A stretch of DNA of 64,000 nt from Streptomyces sp. NBC_01571 (GTDB lineage Bacteria > Actinomycetota > Actinomycetes > Streptomycetales > Streptomycetaceae). Below the pieces are notes generated by a model. That model ran no database searches. It was not told the DNA's origin and was given only the letters and a program-made list of their open reading frames with translations. The DNA lies in the NCBI RefSeq assembly GCF_026339875.1, contig NZ_JAPEPZ010000001.1:7068001-7132000 (forward strand), given 5' to 3'. The position numbers and the translations under genes are program-made. How positions within the stretch are numbered: position 1 is the stretch's first letter; each line of letters begins with the position of its first letter. Shown in pieces: positions 55,877-63,951 of the stretch.

Positions 55877-55958
55877 CCCGGACGCGGGGCGGGGAGGCGG
55901 GATCCGGGCTCCGGCTGAGACACTGGCAGCCGACACGTCACCAGCGCAAAGGACCCTC

Positions 55959-56546
55959 ATGACCCGCGTGATCGCCGGCCGGGCCGGCGGACGCCGTCTG
56001 GCCGTCCCGCCGGGCACCGGCACCCGGCCCACCTCCGACCGGGCGCGCGAGGGCCTCTTCTCCACCTGGCAGTCCCTGCTCGGCGGCCCGCTGGAGGGCG
56101 AACGCGTGCTCGACCTGTACGCGGGCTCCGGCGCCGTGGGCCTGGAGGCGCTCAGCCGCGGTGCCGGCCACGCCCTGCTCGTCGAGGCCGACGCCCGCGC
56201 CGCCCGCGTCATCCGGGAGAACGTGAAATCACTGGGCCTGCCCGGCGCCGAGGTCAGGCCGGGCAAAGCGGAACAGATCGTTCAGACGCCGGCTCCCGCA
56301 GAACCGTACGACCTCGTCTTCCTCGACCCGCCGTACGCCGTGTCGGACGACGATCTTCGCGAGATTCTGCTCACACTCCGGACGCAGGGCTGGCTCGCGG
56401 GCGAAGCGCTCGTCACCGTGGAGCGCAGCACCAGAGGCGGCGAATTCGGGTGGCCGGACGGTTTTGACGCGCTCCGGGCCCGTCGTTACGGCGAGGGGAC
56501 CTTTTGGTACGGTCGCGCCGCCTCTACGTGCGAAGACGCACGATGA
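55959..56546 (+). CDS. rsmD: 16S rRNA (guanine966-N2)-methyltransferase RsmD
   Basis: 195 residues from the ATG at 55959 (AAAGGA upstream). It methylates G966 in the 30S subunit using S-adenosylmethionine. Motifs: MTRVIAGRAGGRRLAVPPG with GTRPTSDRAREGLFS, SAM site VLDLYAGSGAVGLEALSRGA, catalytic DPPY in LVFLDPPYAVS. It overlaps the longest coaD reading frame; these two genes are neighbours in most bacteria. Confidence 0.95.
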   Translation: MTRVIAGRAGGRRLAVPPGTGTRPTSDRAREGLFSTWQSLLGGPLEGERVLDLYAGSGAVGLEALSRGAGHALLVEADARAARVIRENVKSLGLPGAEVRPGKAEQIVQTPAPAEPYDLVFLDPPYAVSDDDLREILLTLRTQGWLAGEALVTVERSTRGGEFGWPDGFDALRARRYGEGTFWYGRAASTCEDAR

Positions 56547-56572
56547 CCGGACCGGAGAGCGAGGGACCACAG

Positions 56573-57052
56573 TTGCGCCGCGCCGTCTGTCCGGGGTCAT
56601 TCGACCCCATCACCAATGGACACCTCGACATCATCGCCCGCGCTTCCAGGCTCTACGACGTCGTGCACGTCGTGGTGATGATCAATCAGTCGAAGCAGGG
56701 CCTGTTCACCGTCGACGAGCGGATCGAGCTGATCCGCGAGGTCACCGCGGATTTCGGCAACGTCCAGGTCGAGCCCTACCACGGCCTGCTCGTCGACTTC
56801 TGCAAGCAGCGGGACATCCCCGCCATCGTCAAGGGCCTGCGCGCGGTCAGCGACTTCGACTACGAACTGCAGATGGCCCAGATGAACAATGGCCTCTCGG
56901 GTGTGGAGACGCTGTTCATCCCGACCAGCCCCACCTATAGCTTCCTCTCCTCCTCGCTGGTCAAGGAGGTCGCGACCTGGGGCGGCGACATCTCCCACCT
57001 GGTGCCGCCGGTGGTCCTGGAGGCGCTGAAGGGGCGGCTCGGCCAGGACTGA
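56573..57052 (+). CDS. coaD: Phosphopantetheine adenylyltransferase
   Basis: 159 residues. Transfers AMP to 4'-phosphopantetheine in coenzyme A synthesis. Nucleotidyltransferase motif CPGSFDPITNGHLDIIARA, then INQSKQGLFTVDERIELIREV, DFCKQRDIPAIVKGLRAVSDFDYELQMAQMN, and SFLSSSLVKEVA in the ISSTMVR position. The start is chosen as the TTG at 56573, with GAGGG seven bases upstream, because it gives the normal family length. The in-frame ATG at 56543, which overlaps the rsmD stop as ATGA, would add ten residues. Confidence 0.95.
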   Translation: MRRAVCPGSFDPITNGHLDIIARASRLYDVVHVVVMINQSKQGLFTVDERIELIREVTADFGNVQVEPYHGLLVDFCKQRDIPAIVKGLRAVSDFDYELQMAQMNNGLSGVETLFIPTSPTYSFLSSSLVKEVATWGGDISHLVPPVVLEALKGRLGQD

Positions 57053-57151
57053 CGGGCTGACAGTCCGTCACCCGGTGTCGGGTGGGGCGGGAGTGGTCGT
57101 ACAGTCGAACCGTCCGTCTCCATCACAGCTGTAGAGAGTGGCGAGCACACG

Positions 57152-58222
57152 GTGGACGTGCAGAAGAAGCTCGATGAGATCGTCTCGGCGGTCGGCAGCG
57201 CCCGCTCCATGCCCATGTCGGCCTCGTGCGTGGTCAACCGCGCCGAGCTGCTCTCGATGCTCGAAGAGGTGCGCCAGGCCCTGCCCGGCTCCCTCGCCCA
57301 GGCCGAGGAGCTCATCGGCGGCCGCGAGCAGATGGTCGAGCAGGCCCGCATGGAGGCCGAACGGATCATCGAGACCGCGCACGCCGAGCGCGGCTCCCTG
57401 ATCTCCGACACCGAGGTCGCCCGCCGTTCCCAGAACGAGGCGGACCGCATTCTCGCCGAGGCCCGCCAGGAGGCGGAGGAGATCCGCGCCGAGGCCGACG
57501 ACTACGTCGACTCCAAGCTCGCCAACTTCGAGGTCGTCCTCACCAAGACCCTCGGCTCCGTCGGCCGCGGCCGCGAGAAGCTCCTCGGCACGGGGCCCGG
57601 CATCGACGAGCAGGGCTACGAGGACGAGGACGCCCCCGAGCGCAGCCACGACCCCGAGACGCTGCGCCGCAACGCCGACGAGTACGTCGATGTGAAGCTC
57701 GGCGCCTTCGAGGCCGTCCTCGCCAAGACCCTGGACGCCGTCGGCCGCGGCCGGCAGAAGCTGCACGGCCGGATCGCCAGCGACGACCTGGGTGACCTGG
57801 GCGCCTTCGCCGAGGACGGGAACACCGTCCAGCACACCAGCGACGCCGACTACCTGGCCGGTCTCGCCGAGCTCTCCGAGGCCCCCGAGCGGGTCGTCCC
57901 GGCCCCCGAGGTGCCGGCCCAGCCGTCCTACGCGCAGCAGCAGGACGCCTACGCGTACCAGCAGCAGGCGGACCCCTACGGCTATCAGCAGCAGTACGCC
58001 CAGCAGGACGCGTACGGCTACCAGCAGGCCGATCCGTACGCCGCCTACCCGCAGCACGGCTACGACCAGCAGCCGGCGTACGACCAGGGCGGTCAGCAGG
58101 GCTATCCGCAGCAGCCGACGCACGCCCATGACCCCCACGCGAACGCCCTGGACGAGACCAGCCTCTTCGACACCACCATGATCAGCGCCGAGCAGCTGCG
58201 GGCGTACGAACAGGGTCGCTGA
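57152..58222 (+). CDS. DivIVA/ATP-synthase-b-like coiled-coil protein
   Basis: 356 residues from a GTG. A long helical region at about 30-115 (EELIGGREQMVEQARMEAERI, ADRILAEARQEAEEIRAEADD) is typical of the actinobacterial cell-division-initiation/DivIVA-like proteins found between coaD and rpmF. A 33-residue segment is duplicated: ADDYVDSKLANFEVVL...GRGREKL near 115-147 and ADEYVDVKLGAFEAVL...GRGRQKL near 175-207. The last ~100 residues are Tyr/Gln-rich repeats (QQQADPYGYQQQYAQQD), a likely disordered tail. No membrane segment. Probable role in polar growth or division scaffolding. Confidence 0.85.
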   Translation: MDVQKKLDEIVSAVGSARSMPMSASCVVNRAELLSMLEEVRQALPGSLAQAEELIGGREQMVEQARMEAERIIETAHAERGSLISDTEVARRSQNEADRILAEARQEAEEIRAEADDYVDSKLANFEVVLTKTLGSVGRGREKLLGTGPGIDEQGYEDEDAPERSHDPETLRRNADEYVDVKLGAFEAVLAKTLDAVGRGRQKLHGRIASDDLGDLGAFAEDGNTVQHTSDADYLAGLAELSEAPERVVPAPEVPAQPSYAQQQDAYAYQQQADPYGYQQQYAQQDAYGYQQADPYAAYPQHGYDQQPAYDQGGQQGYPQQPTHAHDPHANALDETSLFDTTMISAEQLRAYEQGR

Positions 58223-58229
58223 CACCGGA

Positions 58230-58259
58230 TTGGGCCGAGAGCGAAAGGTCCAGTATCCT
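58230..58259 (+). promoter_or_regulatory. Promoter of the DUF177-rpmF-rnc operon
   Basis: TTGGGC (58230-58235), 18 bases, TATCCT (58254-58259). It lies just beyond the preceding stop codon and about 100 bases before the DUF177 gene. Confidence 0.65.
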
Positions 58260-58357
58260 GGCTCTTCGGTCGCGTGTACGTCCGCGATCACCGCTGCCCG
58301 GGAGCACCAGGGGCGGCGGTGCCCCTCGAGTTTTGAAGATCGAAAGCAGGAACGGCT

Positions 58358-59014
58358 CTGAACACCCACCTCGACCACCGCAACCCTCTCGTGTTCGACA
58401 CACACGAGCTGGGCCGGCGTCCTGGTGCGCTGCAGCGCCTGACCCGCACGATCGACGCCCCCTCGGATCTCGGGATCCAGGGAGTCATCGGAGTGCCGGA
58501 AGGCGCCCCGGTGGAACTGGAGATCAGGCTCGAGTCGGTCATGGAAGGTGTGCTCGTCACAGGCACCGCCCGTGCACAGGCCGAGGGGGAGTGCGTAAGG
58601 TGTCTGGAGCCGCTCGAGCAGTCGCTCGCCGCGGACTTCCAGGAGATGTTCTCGTACCCTGACGCCGACGACCGGAGCCGCGCCAAAGCGGAGCCGGCCG
58701 ACGACGCCGGGGAATCCACGGATAACGAGGACAGGCTCTTCATCGAGGACGGCCTGTTCGACCTCGAACCCGTGCTGCGTGATGCGGTGGTGCTCGCACT
58801 GCCGATGCAGCCGGTGTGCCAGGACGACTGCCCCGGCCTGTGCTCCGAATGCGGAGTGCGGCTCGCGGACGACCCGGACCACCACCACGACGCCGTCGAC
58901 ATCCGTTGGGCGGCACTGCAGGGACTCGCTGGTTCATCCGGAGACGGCGAGAAGGACGAGTTGAGCGGCGGCGCGCTTCCATCAGCGCACGTCGACGAGA
59001 AGCAGGAGAAGTAG
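58358..59014 (+). CDS. DUF177 (YceD) family protein
   Basis: 218 residues if begun at the CTG at 58358, 207 if begun at the GTG at 58391. The upstream in-frame codons encode [23 protein letters not shown], which reads like conserved protein, and AGGA sits six bases before the CTG, while the GTG has no ribosome site. DUF177 features: a beta-rich N-terminal half, [27 protein letters not shown], then [31 protein letters not shown] with a Cys cluster that could bind zinc. It always precedes rpmF; YceD homologues affect 23S rRNA processing. Confidence 0.88.
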   Translation: MNTHLDHRNPLVFDTHELGRRPGALQRLTRTIDAPSDLGIQGVIGVPEGAPVELEIRLESVMEGVLVTGTARAQAEGECVRCLEPLEQSLAADFQEMFSYPDADDRSRAKAEPADDAGESTDNEDRLFIEDGLFDLEPVLRDAVVLALPMQPVCQDDCPGLCSECGVRLADDPDHHHDAVDIRWAALQGLAGSSGDGEKDELSGGALPSAHVDEKQEK

Positions 59015-59016
59015 CC

Positions 59017-59190
59017 GTGGCTGTTCCGAAGCGGAAGATGTCGCGCAGCAACACGCGCCACCGCCGGTCGCAGTGGAAGGCTGCGGTCCCCACCCTGGTT
59101 GCGTGCGAGCGCTGCCACGAGCCCAAGCTGCAGCACATCGCGTGCCCGGCTTGCGGCACCTACAACAAGCGCCAGGTCCTCGAGGTCTGA
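59017..59190 (+). CDS. rpmF: Ribosomal protein bL32, zinc-ribbon form
   Basis: 57 residues, starting [20 protein letters not shown], with CERC and CPAC pairs (zinc ribbon) and the C-terminal [14 protein letters not shown] start three bases after the DUF177 stop, with AGGAG upstream. The C+ (zinc-binding) form, like the bL28 encoded at 45.7 kb. Confidence 0.97.
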   Translation: MAVPKRKMSRSNTRHRRSQWKAAVPTLVACERCHEPKLQHIACPACGTYNKRQVLEV

Positions 59191-59209
59191 GCGGCCGGTG
59201 AGAGGTCTG

Positions 59210-60067
59210 ATGTCTGACGCCAAGGCGGAAACCAACGCCAAGAAAAAGGCGGAGAACACAGCCTCGTCCCACACGCTTCTGGAAGGGCGGCTCGGGTACA
59301 AGCTCGAGTCCGCCCTTCTGGTGCGTGCGCTGACCCACCGTTCCTACGCGTACGAGAACGGCGGTCTGCCGACCAACGAGCGGCTGGAGTTCCTCGGGGA
59401 CTCCGTGCTCGGCCTCGTGGTCACGGACACGCTGTACCGCACCCACCCCGACCTGCCCGAAGGCCAGCTGGCCAAGTTGCGGGCCGCGGTGGTCAACTCG
59501 CGTGCGCTGGCGGAAGTGGGCCGCGGCCTCGAACTCGGCTCCTTCATCCGGCTCGGCCGGGGCGAGGAAGGCACGGGAGGCCGGGACAAGGCATCCATCC
59601 TCGCCGACACCCTTGAAGCGGTGATCGGCGCGGTCTATCTCGACCAGGGTCTGGACGCGGCGGGTGAGCTCGTCCACCGGCTCTTCGACCCGCTGATCGA
59701 GAAGTCCTCGAACCTGGGCGCCGGCCTGGACTGGAAGACCAGTCTCCAGGAGCTCACCGCGACCGAGGGGCTCGGCGTACCCGAGTACCTGGTCTCGGAG
59801 ACCGGCCCCGACCACGAGAAGACCTTTACTGCTGCCGCCCGCGTCGGAGGCGTCTCGTACGGCACCGGCACCGGCCGCAGCAAGAAGGAGGCGGAGCAGC
59901 AGGCCGCGGAGTCCGCGTGGCGTGCGATCCGCTCCGCCGCGGACGAACGCGCGAAGTCGGCCCAGGCCGCCGAGCAGGTGGCTCAGGCCGCTCAGCAGGC
60001 AGCCAAGGCCGCCGAGGAGGCCGCCGACGCCGCCTCGGCTCCGACGAGCGACCCGGCCACGGCCTGA
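59210..60067 (+). CDS. rnc: Ribonuclease III
   Basis: 285 residues from the ATG at 59210 (GTG 59198 is an alternative). It cuts double-stranded RNA in rRNA processing; the S. coelicolor orthologue is absB, a global regulator of antibiotic genes. Catalytic signature [18 protein letters not shown], second acidic site in [15 protein letters not shown], and a dsRNA-binding domain [29 protein letters not shown] to [14 protein letters not shown]. The last ~45 residues are an Ala/Gln-rich extension ([20 protein letters not shown]) not found in E. coli RNase III. Same operon as rpmF. Confidence 0.96.
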   Translation: MSDAKAETNAKKKAENTASSHTLLEGRLGYKLESALLVRALTHRSYAYENGGLPTNERLEFLGDSVLGLVVTDTLYRTHPDLPEGQLAKLRAAVVNSRALAEVGRGLELGSFIRLGRGEEGTGGRDKASILADTLEAVIGAVYLDQGLDAAGELVHRLFDPLIEKSSNLGAGLDWKTSLQELTATEGLGVPEYLVSETGPDHEKTFTAAARVGGVSYGTGTGRSKKEAEQQAAESAWRAIRSAADERAKSAQAAEQVAQAAQQAAKAAEEAADAASAPTSDPATA

Positions 60068-60189
60068 TTCCTTCGCAGAACGCCGCCGGCACCCGCGGCG
60101 GCCGCCGAACCCGCCCACCAGCGGTCTCAGCGGTCCCGCGGCGACAGCGGCACCCGTAGCAACAGCAGTACCGCAGTAACCGCAGGGCC

Positions 60190-60227
60190 CGAACCCCGTC
60201 GCAGCGTCCGTGCCGCGGCGGGGTTCG
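60190..60227 (+). terminator. Hairpin between rnc and mutM
   Basis: CGAACCCCG (60190-60198) and CGGGGTTCG (60219-60227), a perfect 9-bp stem with a 20-base loop that can add further GC pairs. It lies 34 bases before the mutM start, so it could reduce readthrough into mutM. Confidence 0.55.
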
Positions 60228-60260
60228 AGCATCCCCGCAACCACACTCCGAAGGAGCGCC

Positions 60261-61121
60261 GTGCCCGAGTTGCCCGAGGTCGAAGTCGTGCGGCGCGGCC
60301 TGGAGCGCTGGGTCAGCGGGCGGACCGTGACCTCGGCCGAGGTACGGCATCCACGGGCCGTACGCCGTCACCAGGCCGGGCCCGAAGCCTTCGCCGGTGC
60401 GCTCGCCGGGCAGCGCGTCGGACCGGCGATGCGCCGCGGCAAGTACCTCTGGCTCCCCCTGGACGACTCCCCGTTCTCCGTACTCGCGCACCTCGGGATG
60501 AGCGGTCAGCTCCTGGTGCAGCCGGAGGACGCCCCGGACGAGAAGCACCTGCGCATCCGGGTCCGTTTCGACGACGACCAGGGCACCGAACTGCGCTTCG
60601 TCGACCAACGCACCTTCGGCGGCCTCTCCCTGCACGAGACCACCCCGGACGGCCTGCCGGACGTCATCGCGCACATCGCCCGCGACCCACTCGACCCGCT
60701 GTTCGACGATGCCGCGTTCCACACCGCCCTGCGTGCCCGCCGTACGACGATCAAGCGCGCCCTGCTGGACCAGTCGCTGATCAGCGGCGTCGGCAACATC
60801 TACGCGGACGAGGCGCTGTGGCGCTCCAGGGTCCACTACGAACGGCCGGTGGGCAGCTTCACCCGGCCGCGCACCGCCGAACTCCTCGGCCACATCCGTG
60901 ACGTCATGAACGAGGCCCTCGCCGTCGGCGGCACCAGCTTCGACAGCCTGTACGTCAACGTCAACGGCGAGTCCGGCTACTTCGACCGTTCACTCGACGC
61001 CTACGGGCGCGAGGACGAGCCCTGCCGCCGGTGCGGCACGCCGATGCGCCGGCGCGCCTGGATGAACCGGTCCAGCTACTTCTGCCCCCGCTGCCAGCGG
61101 CCGCCCCGGGTGACCGGCTGA
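60261..61121 (+). CDS. mutM: Formamidopyrimidine-DNA glycosylase
   Basis: 286 residues from the GTG at 60261 (AAGGAG upstream). It excises 8-oxoguanine. After Met removal the N-terminus is [16 protein letters not shown], with catalytic Pro and Glu; the catalytic Lys is in [31 protein letters not shown] is the helix-two-turn-helix; the C-terminal zinc finger is [24 protein letters not shown] (four Cys). Normal length for Fpg. Last gene of the rpmF-rnc group. Confidence 0.97.
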   Translation: MPELPEVEVVRRGLERWVSGRTVTSAEVRHPRAVRRHQAGPEAFAGALAGQRVGPAMRRGKYLWLPLDDSPFSVLAHLGMSGQLLVQPEDAPDEKHLRIRVRFDDDQGTELRFVDQRTFGGLSLHETTPDGLPDVIAHIARDPLDPLFDDAAFHTALRARRTTIKRALLDQSLISGVGNIYADEALWRSRVHYERPVGSFTRPRTAELLGHIRDVMNEALAVGGTSFDSLYVNVNGESGYFDRSLDAYGREDEPCRRCGTPMRRRAWMNRSSYFCPRCQRPPRVTG

Positions 61122-61182
61122 CGCCGACGCGCCCGCGAAGTGCCCGGCGCCTGCGCGCGACGGTGCGCCTTCAGAGGCTCTC

Positions 61183-61590
61183 TCAGGCCTCGCGCGTCCC
61201 GTCGTAACGCTCGCGCGCCTCCAGGACGTCGTCCATGCGTCCCTCCAGGAAGTGGATGAGGGTGAGCAGCCGCTCCGCGACCTCGAGCCCGAGCGGCGTG
61301 AGGGTGTAGTCGACGCGCGGCGGGTTCGTCGGCCGGGCGTCGCGGTGCACCAGGCCGTCGCGCTCCAGCGCGTGCAGCGTCTGGGAGAGCATCTTCTCGC
61401 TGACACCGTCGACCCGGCGCCGCAGCTCGTTGAAACGGAACGTGCCGCCGTGCAGCGCTCCGAGCGTGAGCGATCCCCAGCGCCCGGTCACGTGTTCGAG
61501 CGTGCCCCGGGACGGGCAGCTGCGCGCGAACACGTTGTACGCGAGGTCCTGACACTCACCGCTCTCGGCGGTCGGCACGGCGATTTCCAT
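61183..61590 (-). CDS. HxlR-family transcriptional regulator
   Basis: 135 residues from the ATG at 61590. HxlR winged helix: CPSRGTLEHVTGRWGSLTLGALHGGTFRFNELRRRVDGVSEKMLSQTLHALERDGLVHRDARPTNPPRVDYTLTPLGLEVAERLLTLI. A Cys in FARSCPSRG near the N-terminus is in the position used by redox- or quinone-sensing members (YodB, QorR). It diverges from a flavodoxin-fold oxidoreductase gene, and a perfect palindrome lies between, so it is probably a quinone or electrophile-responsive repressor of that gene. Confidence 0.93.
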   Translation of the reverse strand: MEIAVPTAESGECQDLAYNVFARSCPSRGTLEHVTGRWGSLTLGALHGGTFRFNELRRRVDGVSEKMLSQTLHALERDGLVHRDARPTNPPRVDYTLTPLGLEVAERLLTLIHFLEGRMDDVLEARERYDGTREA

Positions 61591-61629
61591 GGCATCACCA
61601 TACTCCCGGACAGCGCTATCCAAAAGGTT

Positions 61630-61650
61630 GCACTAACTAGAAGTTAGTGC
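61630..61650. promoter_or_regulatory. HxlR operator, perfect palindrome
   Basis: Arms GCACTAACT (61630-61638) and AGTTAGTGC (61642-61650) with a three-base AGA centre, in the 100-bp gap between the divergent HxlR and oxidoreductase genes. HxlR/QorR-type operators have this form. Confidence 0.85.
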
Positions 61651-61690
61651 TTTCCTTTGGTTCGTCGTCACCACCTGGAGGAGTCCCATC

Positions 61691-62275
61691 GTGAGCACCC
61701 CTGTTGTCTCCATCGCCTACCACTCCGGCTACGGCCACACCACCGTTCTCGCCGAGGCAGTCCGCTCCGGTGCGGCCGACGCCGGTGCGGAGGTCCACCT
61801 GATCAAGGTCGACGGGATCACCGACGCGGAGTGGGAACGCCTCGACGCGTCGGACGCGATCGTCTTCGGTTCGCCGACCTACATGGGCACGGCGTCCGGC
61901 GCCTTCCACGTCTTCGCCGAGGCGTCCTCGAAGCGCTGGTTCGGACAGGACTGGCGGGACAAGCTCGCCGCCGGGTTCACCAACTCCGGCTCCAAGAGCG
62001 GCGACAAGCTGCACACCCTGCAGTTCTTCCAGATCCTGGCCGCGCAGCACGGGATGAACTGGATCAACCTCGGTCTGCACCCGGGCTGGAACAGCAGCTC
62101 GGCGTCGGAGCACGACCTCAACCGCCTCGGCGTCTTCGCCGGTGCCGCCGCGCAGACCAATGTCGACGAGGGCCCCGAGACCGTGCACAAGGCCGACATC
62201 GCGACGGCGGAGCACCTCGGCCGCCGGGTCGCGGAGGCGGCGCGGGTGTTCTCACTGGGGCGCGCGGCCGCGTAG
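61691..62275 (+). CDS. Flavodoxin-fold NAD(P)H quinone oxidoreductase-like protein
   Basis: 194 residues from a GTG with GGAGGAG upstream. FMN-binding loop IAYHSGYGHTTVLAEAVRSG, then AIVFGSPTYMGTASGAFHVFAEAS (second FMN loop) and AAGFTNSGSKSGDKLHTLQFFQILAAQHGMNWINLG, as in the WrbA/NADPH-dependent FMN reductase group. It likely reduces quinones in the cytoplasm by two electrons, avoiding semiquinones. The divergent HxlR gene and operator suggest induction by quinones or oxidants. Confidence 0.92.
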   Translation: MSTPVVSIAYHSGYGHTTVLAEAVRSGAADAGAEVHLIKVDGITDAEWERLDASDAIVFGSPTYMGTASGAFHVFAEASSKRWFGQDWRDKLAAGFTNSGSKSGDKLHTLQFFQILAAQHGMNWINLGLHPGWNSSSASEHDLNRLGVFAGAAAQTNVDEGPETVHKADIATAEHLGRRVAEAARVFSLGRAAA

Positions 62276-62383
62276 ACGGCGGTGGGAGCGCCCCGGGTGT
62301 TCCTCGGCGGCCCGGCCCCGCACCCACGGCCGCGCCGCTGAGCCAGGCCGCGCCTGCCACGACAAGCCCGCACCTGCCACGAC

Positions 62384-62419
62384 GAGGCCGCGCCCACCGT
62401 TCTCGGCGGGCGCGGCCTC
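62384..62419. terminator. Bidirectional terminator between oxidoreductase and CAP-protein genes
   Basis: A 16-bp stem with one mismatch (62384-62399 with 62404-62419), loop TTCT, between two converging genes. Confidence 0.85.
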
Positions 62420-62438
62420 GGTCGTGCGTCGGGGGCGG

Positions 62439-63407
62439 TCAGTACCCGAAGTCCTGCGTCCACCAGGGACCGCCGGCGCCGAAGTGCGCACCGACGCCCA
62501 GGGTCTTGAAGTCGCAGTTCAGTATGTTGGCGCGGTGGCCCTCGCTGTTCATCCAGGCGTCCATGACCGCTGCCGCGTCCGCCTGGCCACGGGCTATGTT
62601 CTCGCCGCCGAGCGCGGTGATGCCCGCCTTCGCCGCACGGTCCCAGGGGCTGAGCCCGCTCGGGTCGGTGTGGTCGAAGAAGTCGCGCAGGGCCATGTCG
62701 TCGCTGAAGGACTGGGCGAGGTCCGTCAGGGCGCTGTTCCCCGTGACCGGGGTGCAGCCGGCCTTGGCCCGCTCCTCGTTGACGAGCTTGAGCACCTCGG
62801 CCTCCGCGGCGGCCTCGGACGTCACCGGGGCGGTGGTCACCGGCGCCTTCGGCCTCGCCACCTCGGAGACCGGAGCCGAGGGCTCCGCGGGCTCGGCGGT
62901 CTTGCCCGGCTTGGTGGTGGCCGGCTCCTGGGAAGGTGTCGCCGTCGGCGCGGCGGCCGCAGACGTGGAGGGAGGCGCCGAAGGAGAGGAGGCACGGTCG
63001 GAGTCGCGGCTCGTCGACTGGTCGTCGCGGCTGTCCGCACTGCCCGAGGTGCCGCCCTGCTGGGTCTCCTGGCCGGACGGGGAACCGACGGCCTGCACCT
63101 GGTCGGAGTTGTTGCCCCCGCCGCCGAGCGCGTAGTTCTCCGCGCCGGGCACTACTCCCGCCGCGACGGCGACGGTGCCCAGGGCCACTGCCGCCGAGAC
63201 ACCGAGCAGACCCGTGCGAACGGGCGTCGCGGCCTTCCTCTTGCGGTGCGAGCGCGCGGCGGCGTTGCCGGGGAGGTCGGCGATGGCGGCATAGCCGTAC
63301 AGGTTCTCCGGCCCGTAGCTTTCCGTGAGGGGTCCGTGCGTATCGGTGACCCCGGTGGCGCGGCTTGTGGCGGCGCGGCCGGCGGCGGAGCGTCGGTGGC
63401 GTCCCAT
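62439..63407 (-). CDS. Membrane-anchored CAP (SCP/PR1) domain protein
   Basis: 322 residues from the ATG at 63407 (GAGGAAGG seven bases upstream). A cytoplasmic Arg-rich N-terminus is followed by one membrane segment at about 80-100 (LLGVSAAVALGTVAVAAGVV), a ~110-residue disordered Ser/Thr/Pro/Ala linker, and a C-terminal CAP domain: VLKLVNEERAKAGCTPVTGNSALTDLAQSFSDDMALRDFFDHTDPSG, GENIARGQADAAAVMDAWMNSEGHRANILNCDFKTLGVG. The His and Glu of the CAP cleft (FFDHT, GENIA, GHR) are present. Such proteins sit outside the cell; their activity in bacteria is unsettled. Transcribed from a promoter with a palindrome. Confidence 0.93.
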   Translation of the reverse strand: MGRHRRSAAGRAATSRATGVTDTHGPLTESYGPENLYGYAAIADLPGNAAARSHRKRKAATPVRTGLLGVSAAVALGTVAVAAGVVPGAENYALGGGGNNSDQVQAVGSPSGQETQQGGTSGSADSRDDQSTSRDSDRASSPSAPPSTSAAAAPTATPSQEPATTKPGKTAEPAEPSAPVSEVARPKAPVTTAPVTSEAAAEAEVLKLVNEERAKAGCTPVTGNSALTDLAQSFSDDMALRDFFDHTDPSGLSPWDRAAKAGITALGGENIARGQADAAAVMDAWMNSEGHRANILNCDFKTLGVGAHFGAGGPWWTQDFGY

Positions 63408-63455
63408 CTCCTGGCCTTCCTCGATCTTTCGGTCAGCGTCCCTCACTCGAAAGAG

Positions 63456-63475
63456 TGAGTTTCATATGAGACTCA
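63456..63475. promoter_or_regulatory. Near-perfect palindrome upstream of the CAP-protein gene
   Basis: TGAGTTTCATATGAGACTCA, one symmetric pair mismatched, centred 58 bases before the CAP-protein start and about 85 bases before acyP. Next to it is CTCACTC-GAAA-GAGTGAG (63442-63459). The AT-rich core stands out from its surroundings. Confidence 0.65.
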
Positions 63476-63537
63476 TTGGACCGGGACGGTACCGCATGGC
63501 GAGAGGGGAGGAAGTGCCCGGAGAGACTTTGTCCGGT

Positions 63538-63543
63538 TAGCGT
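63538..63543 (+). promoter_or_regulatory. Possible -10 of a leaderless acylphosphatase transcript
   Basis: TAGCGT fits TAnnnT and ends seven bases before the acyP ATG, which has no Shine-Dalgarno. A leaderless mRNA is plausible; no clear -35 is seen. Confidence 0.35.
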
Positions 63544-63549
63544 GCACGC

Positions 63550-63831
63550 ATGAACGAGGTTGTACGACTGGTTGTCTGGGTACGCGGGCGTGTCCAGGGT
63601 GTGGGTTTCCGCTGGTTCACGCGGGCCAGGGCGCTGGAGATCGGCGGCCTGAGTGGTTTTGCTCTCAACCTGGACGACGGACGGGTCCAGGTGGTCGCGG
63701 AGGGCCCCAGGTCCGCGTGCGAGGGACTGCTGGACTGGCTGCAGGGGGACGACACACCCGGGCGGGTGGACGGAGTCACTGAGATCTGGGACACGCCCCG
63801 GGGCATCTACGACAGCTTCGCCATCCGGTGA
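63550..63831 (+). CDS. acyP: Acylphosphatase
   Basis: 93 residues: [61 protein letters not shown] and so on, ending SFAIR. It hydrolyses acyl phosphates. The catalytic Arg in QGVGFRWF and Asn in [12 protein letters not shown] are in place. The fold and length are standard. In Streptomyces it lies just upstream of smc, which would start beyond this window. Confidence 0.95.
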   Translation: MNEVVRLVVWVRGRVQGVGFRWFTRARALEIGGLSGFALNLDDGRVQVVAEGPRSACEGLLDWLQGDDTPGRVDGVTEIWDTPRGIYDSFAIR

Positions 63832-63951
63832 CGGTGACGGGCGCGCAGCCCCCGCCGGACGCGGCGGCGCGTGCCTCCGGCACCTGCCGGGAGCGGAAAC
63901 GGCCTGGTGGTTGCCAAGAACGGCTTGTCGTGGCAGGCTCCCGGGAGAAGG

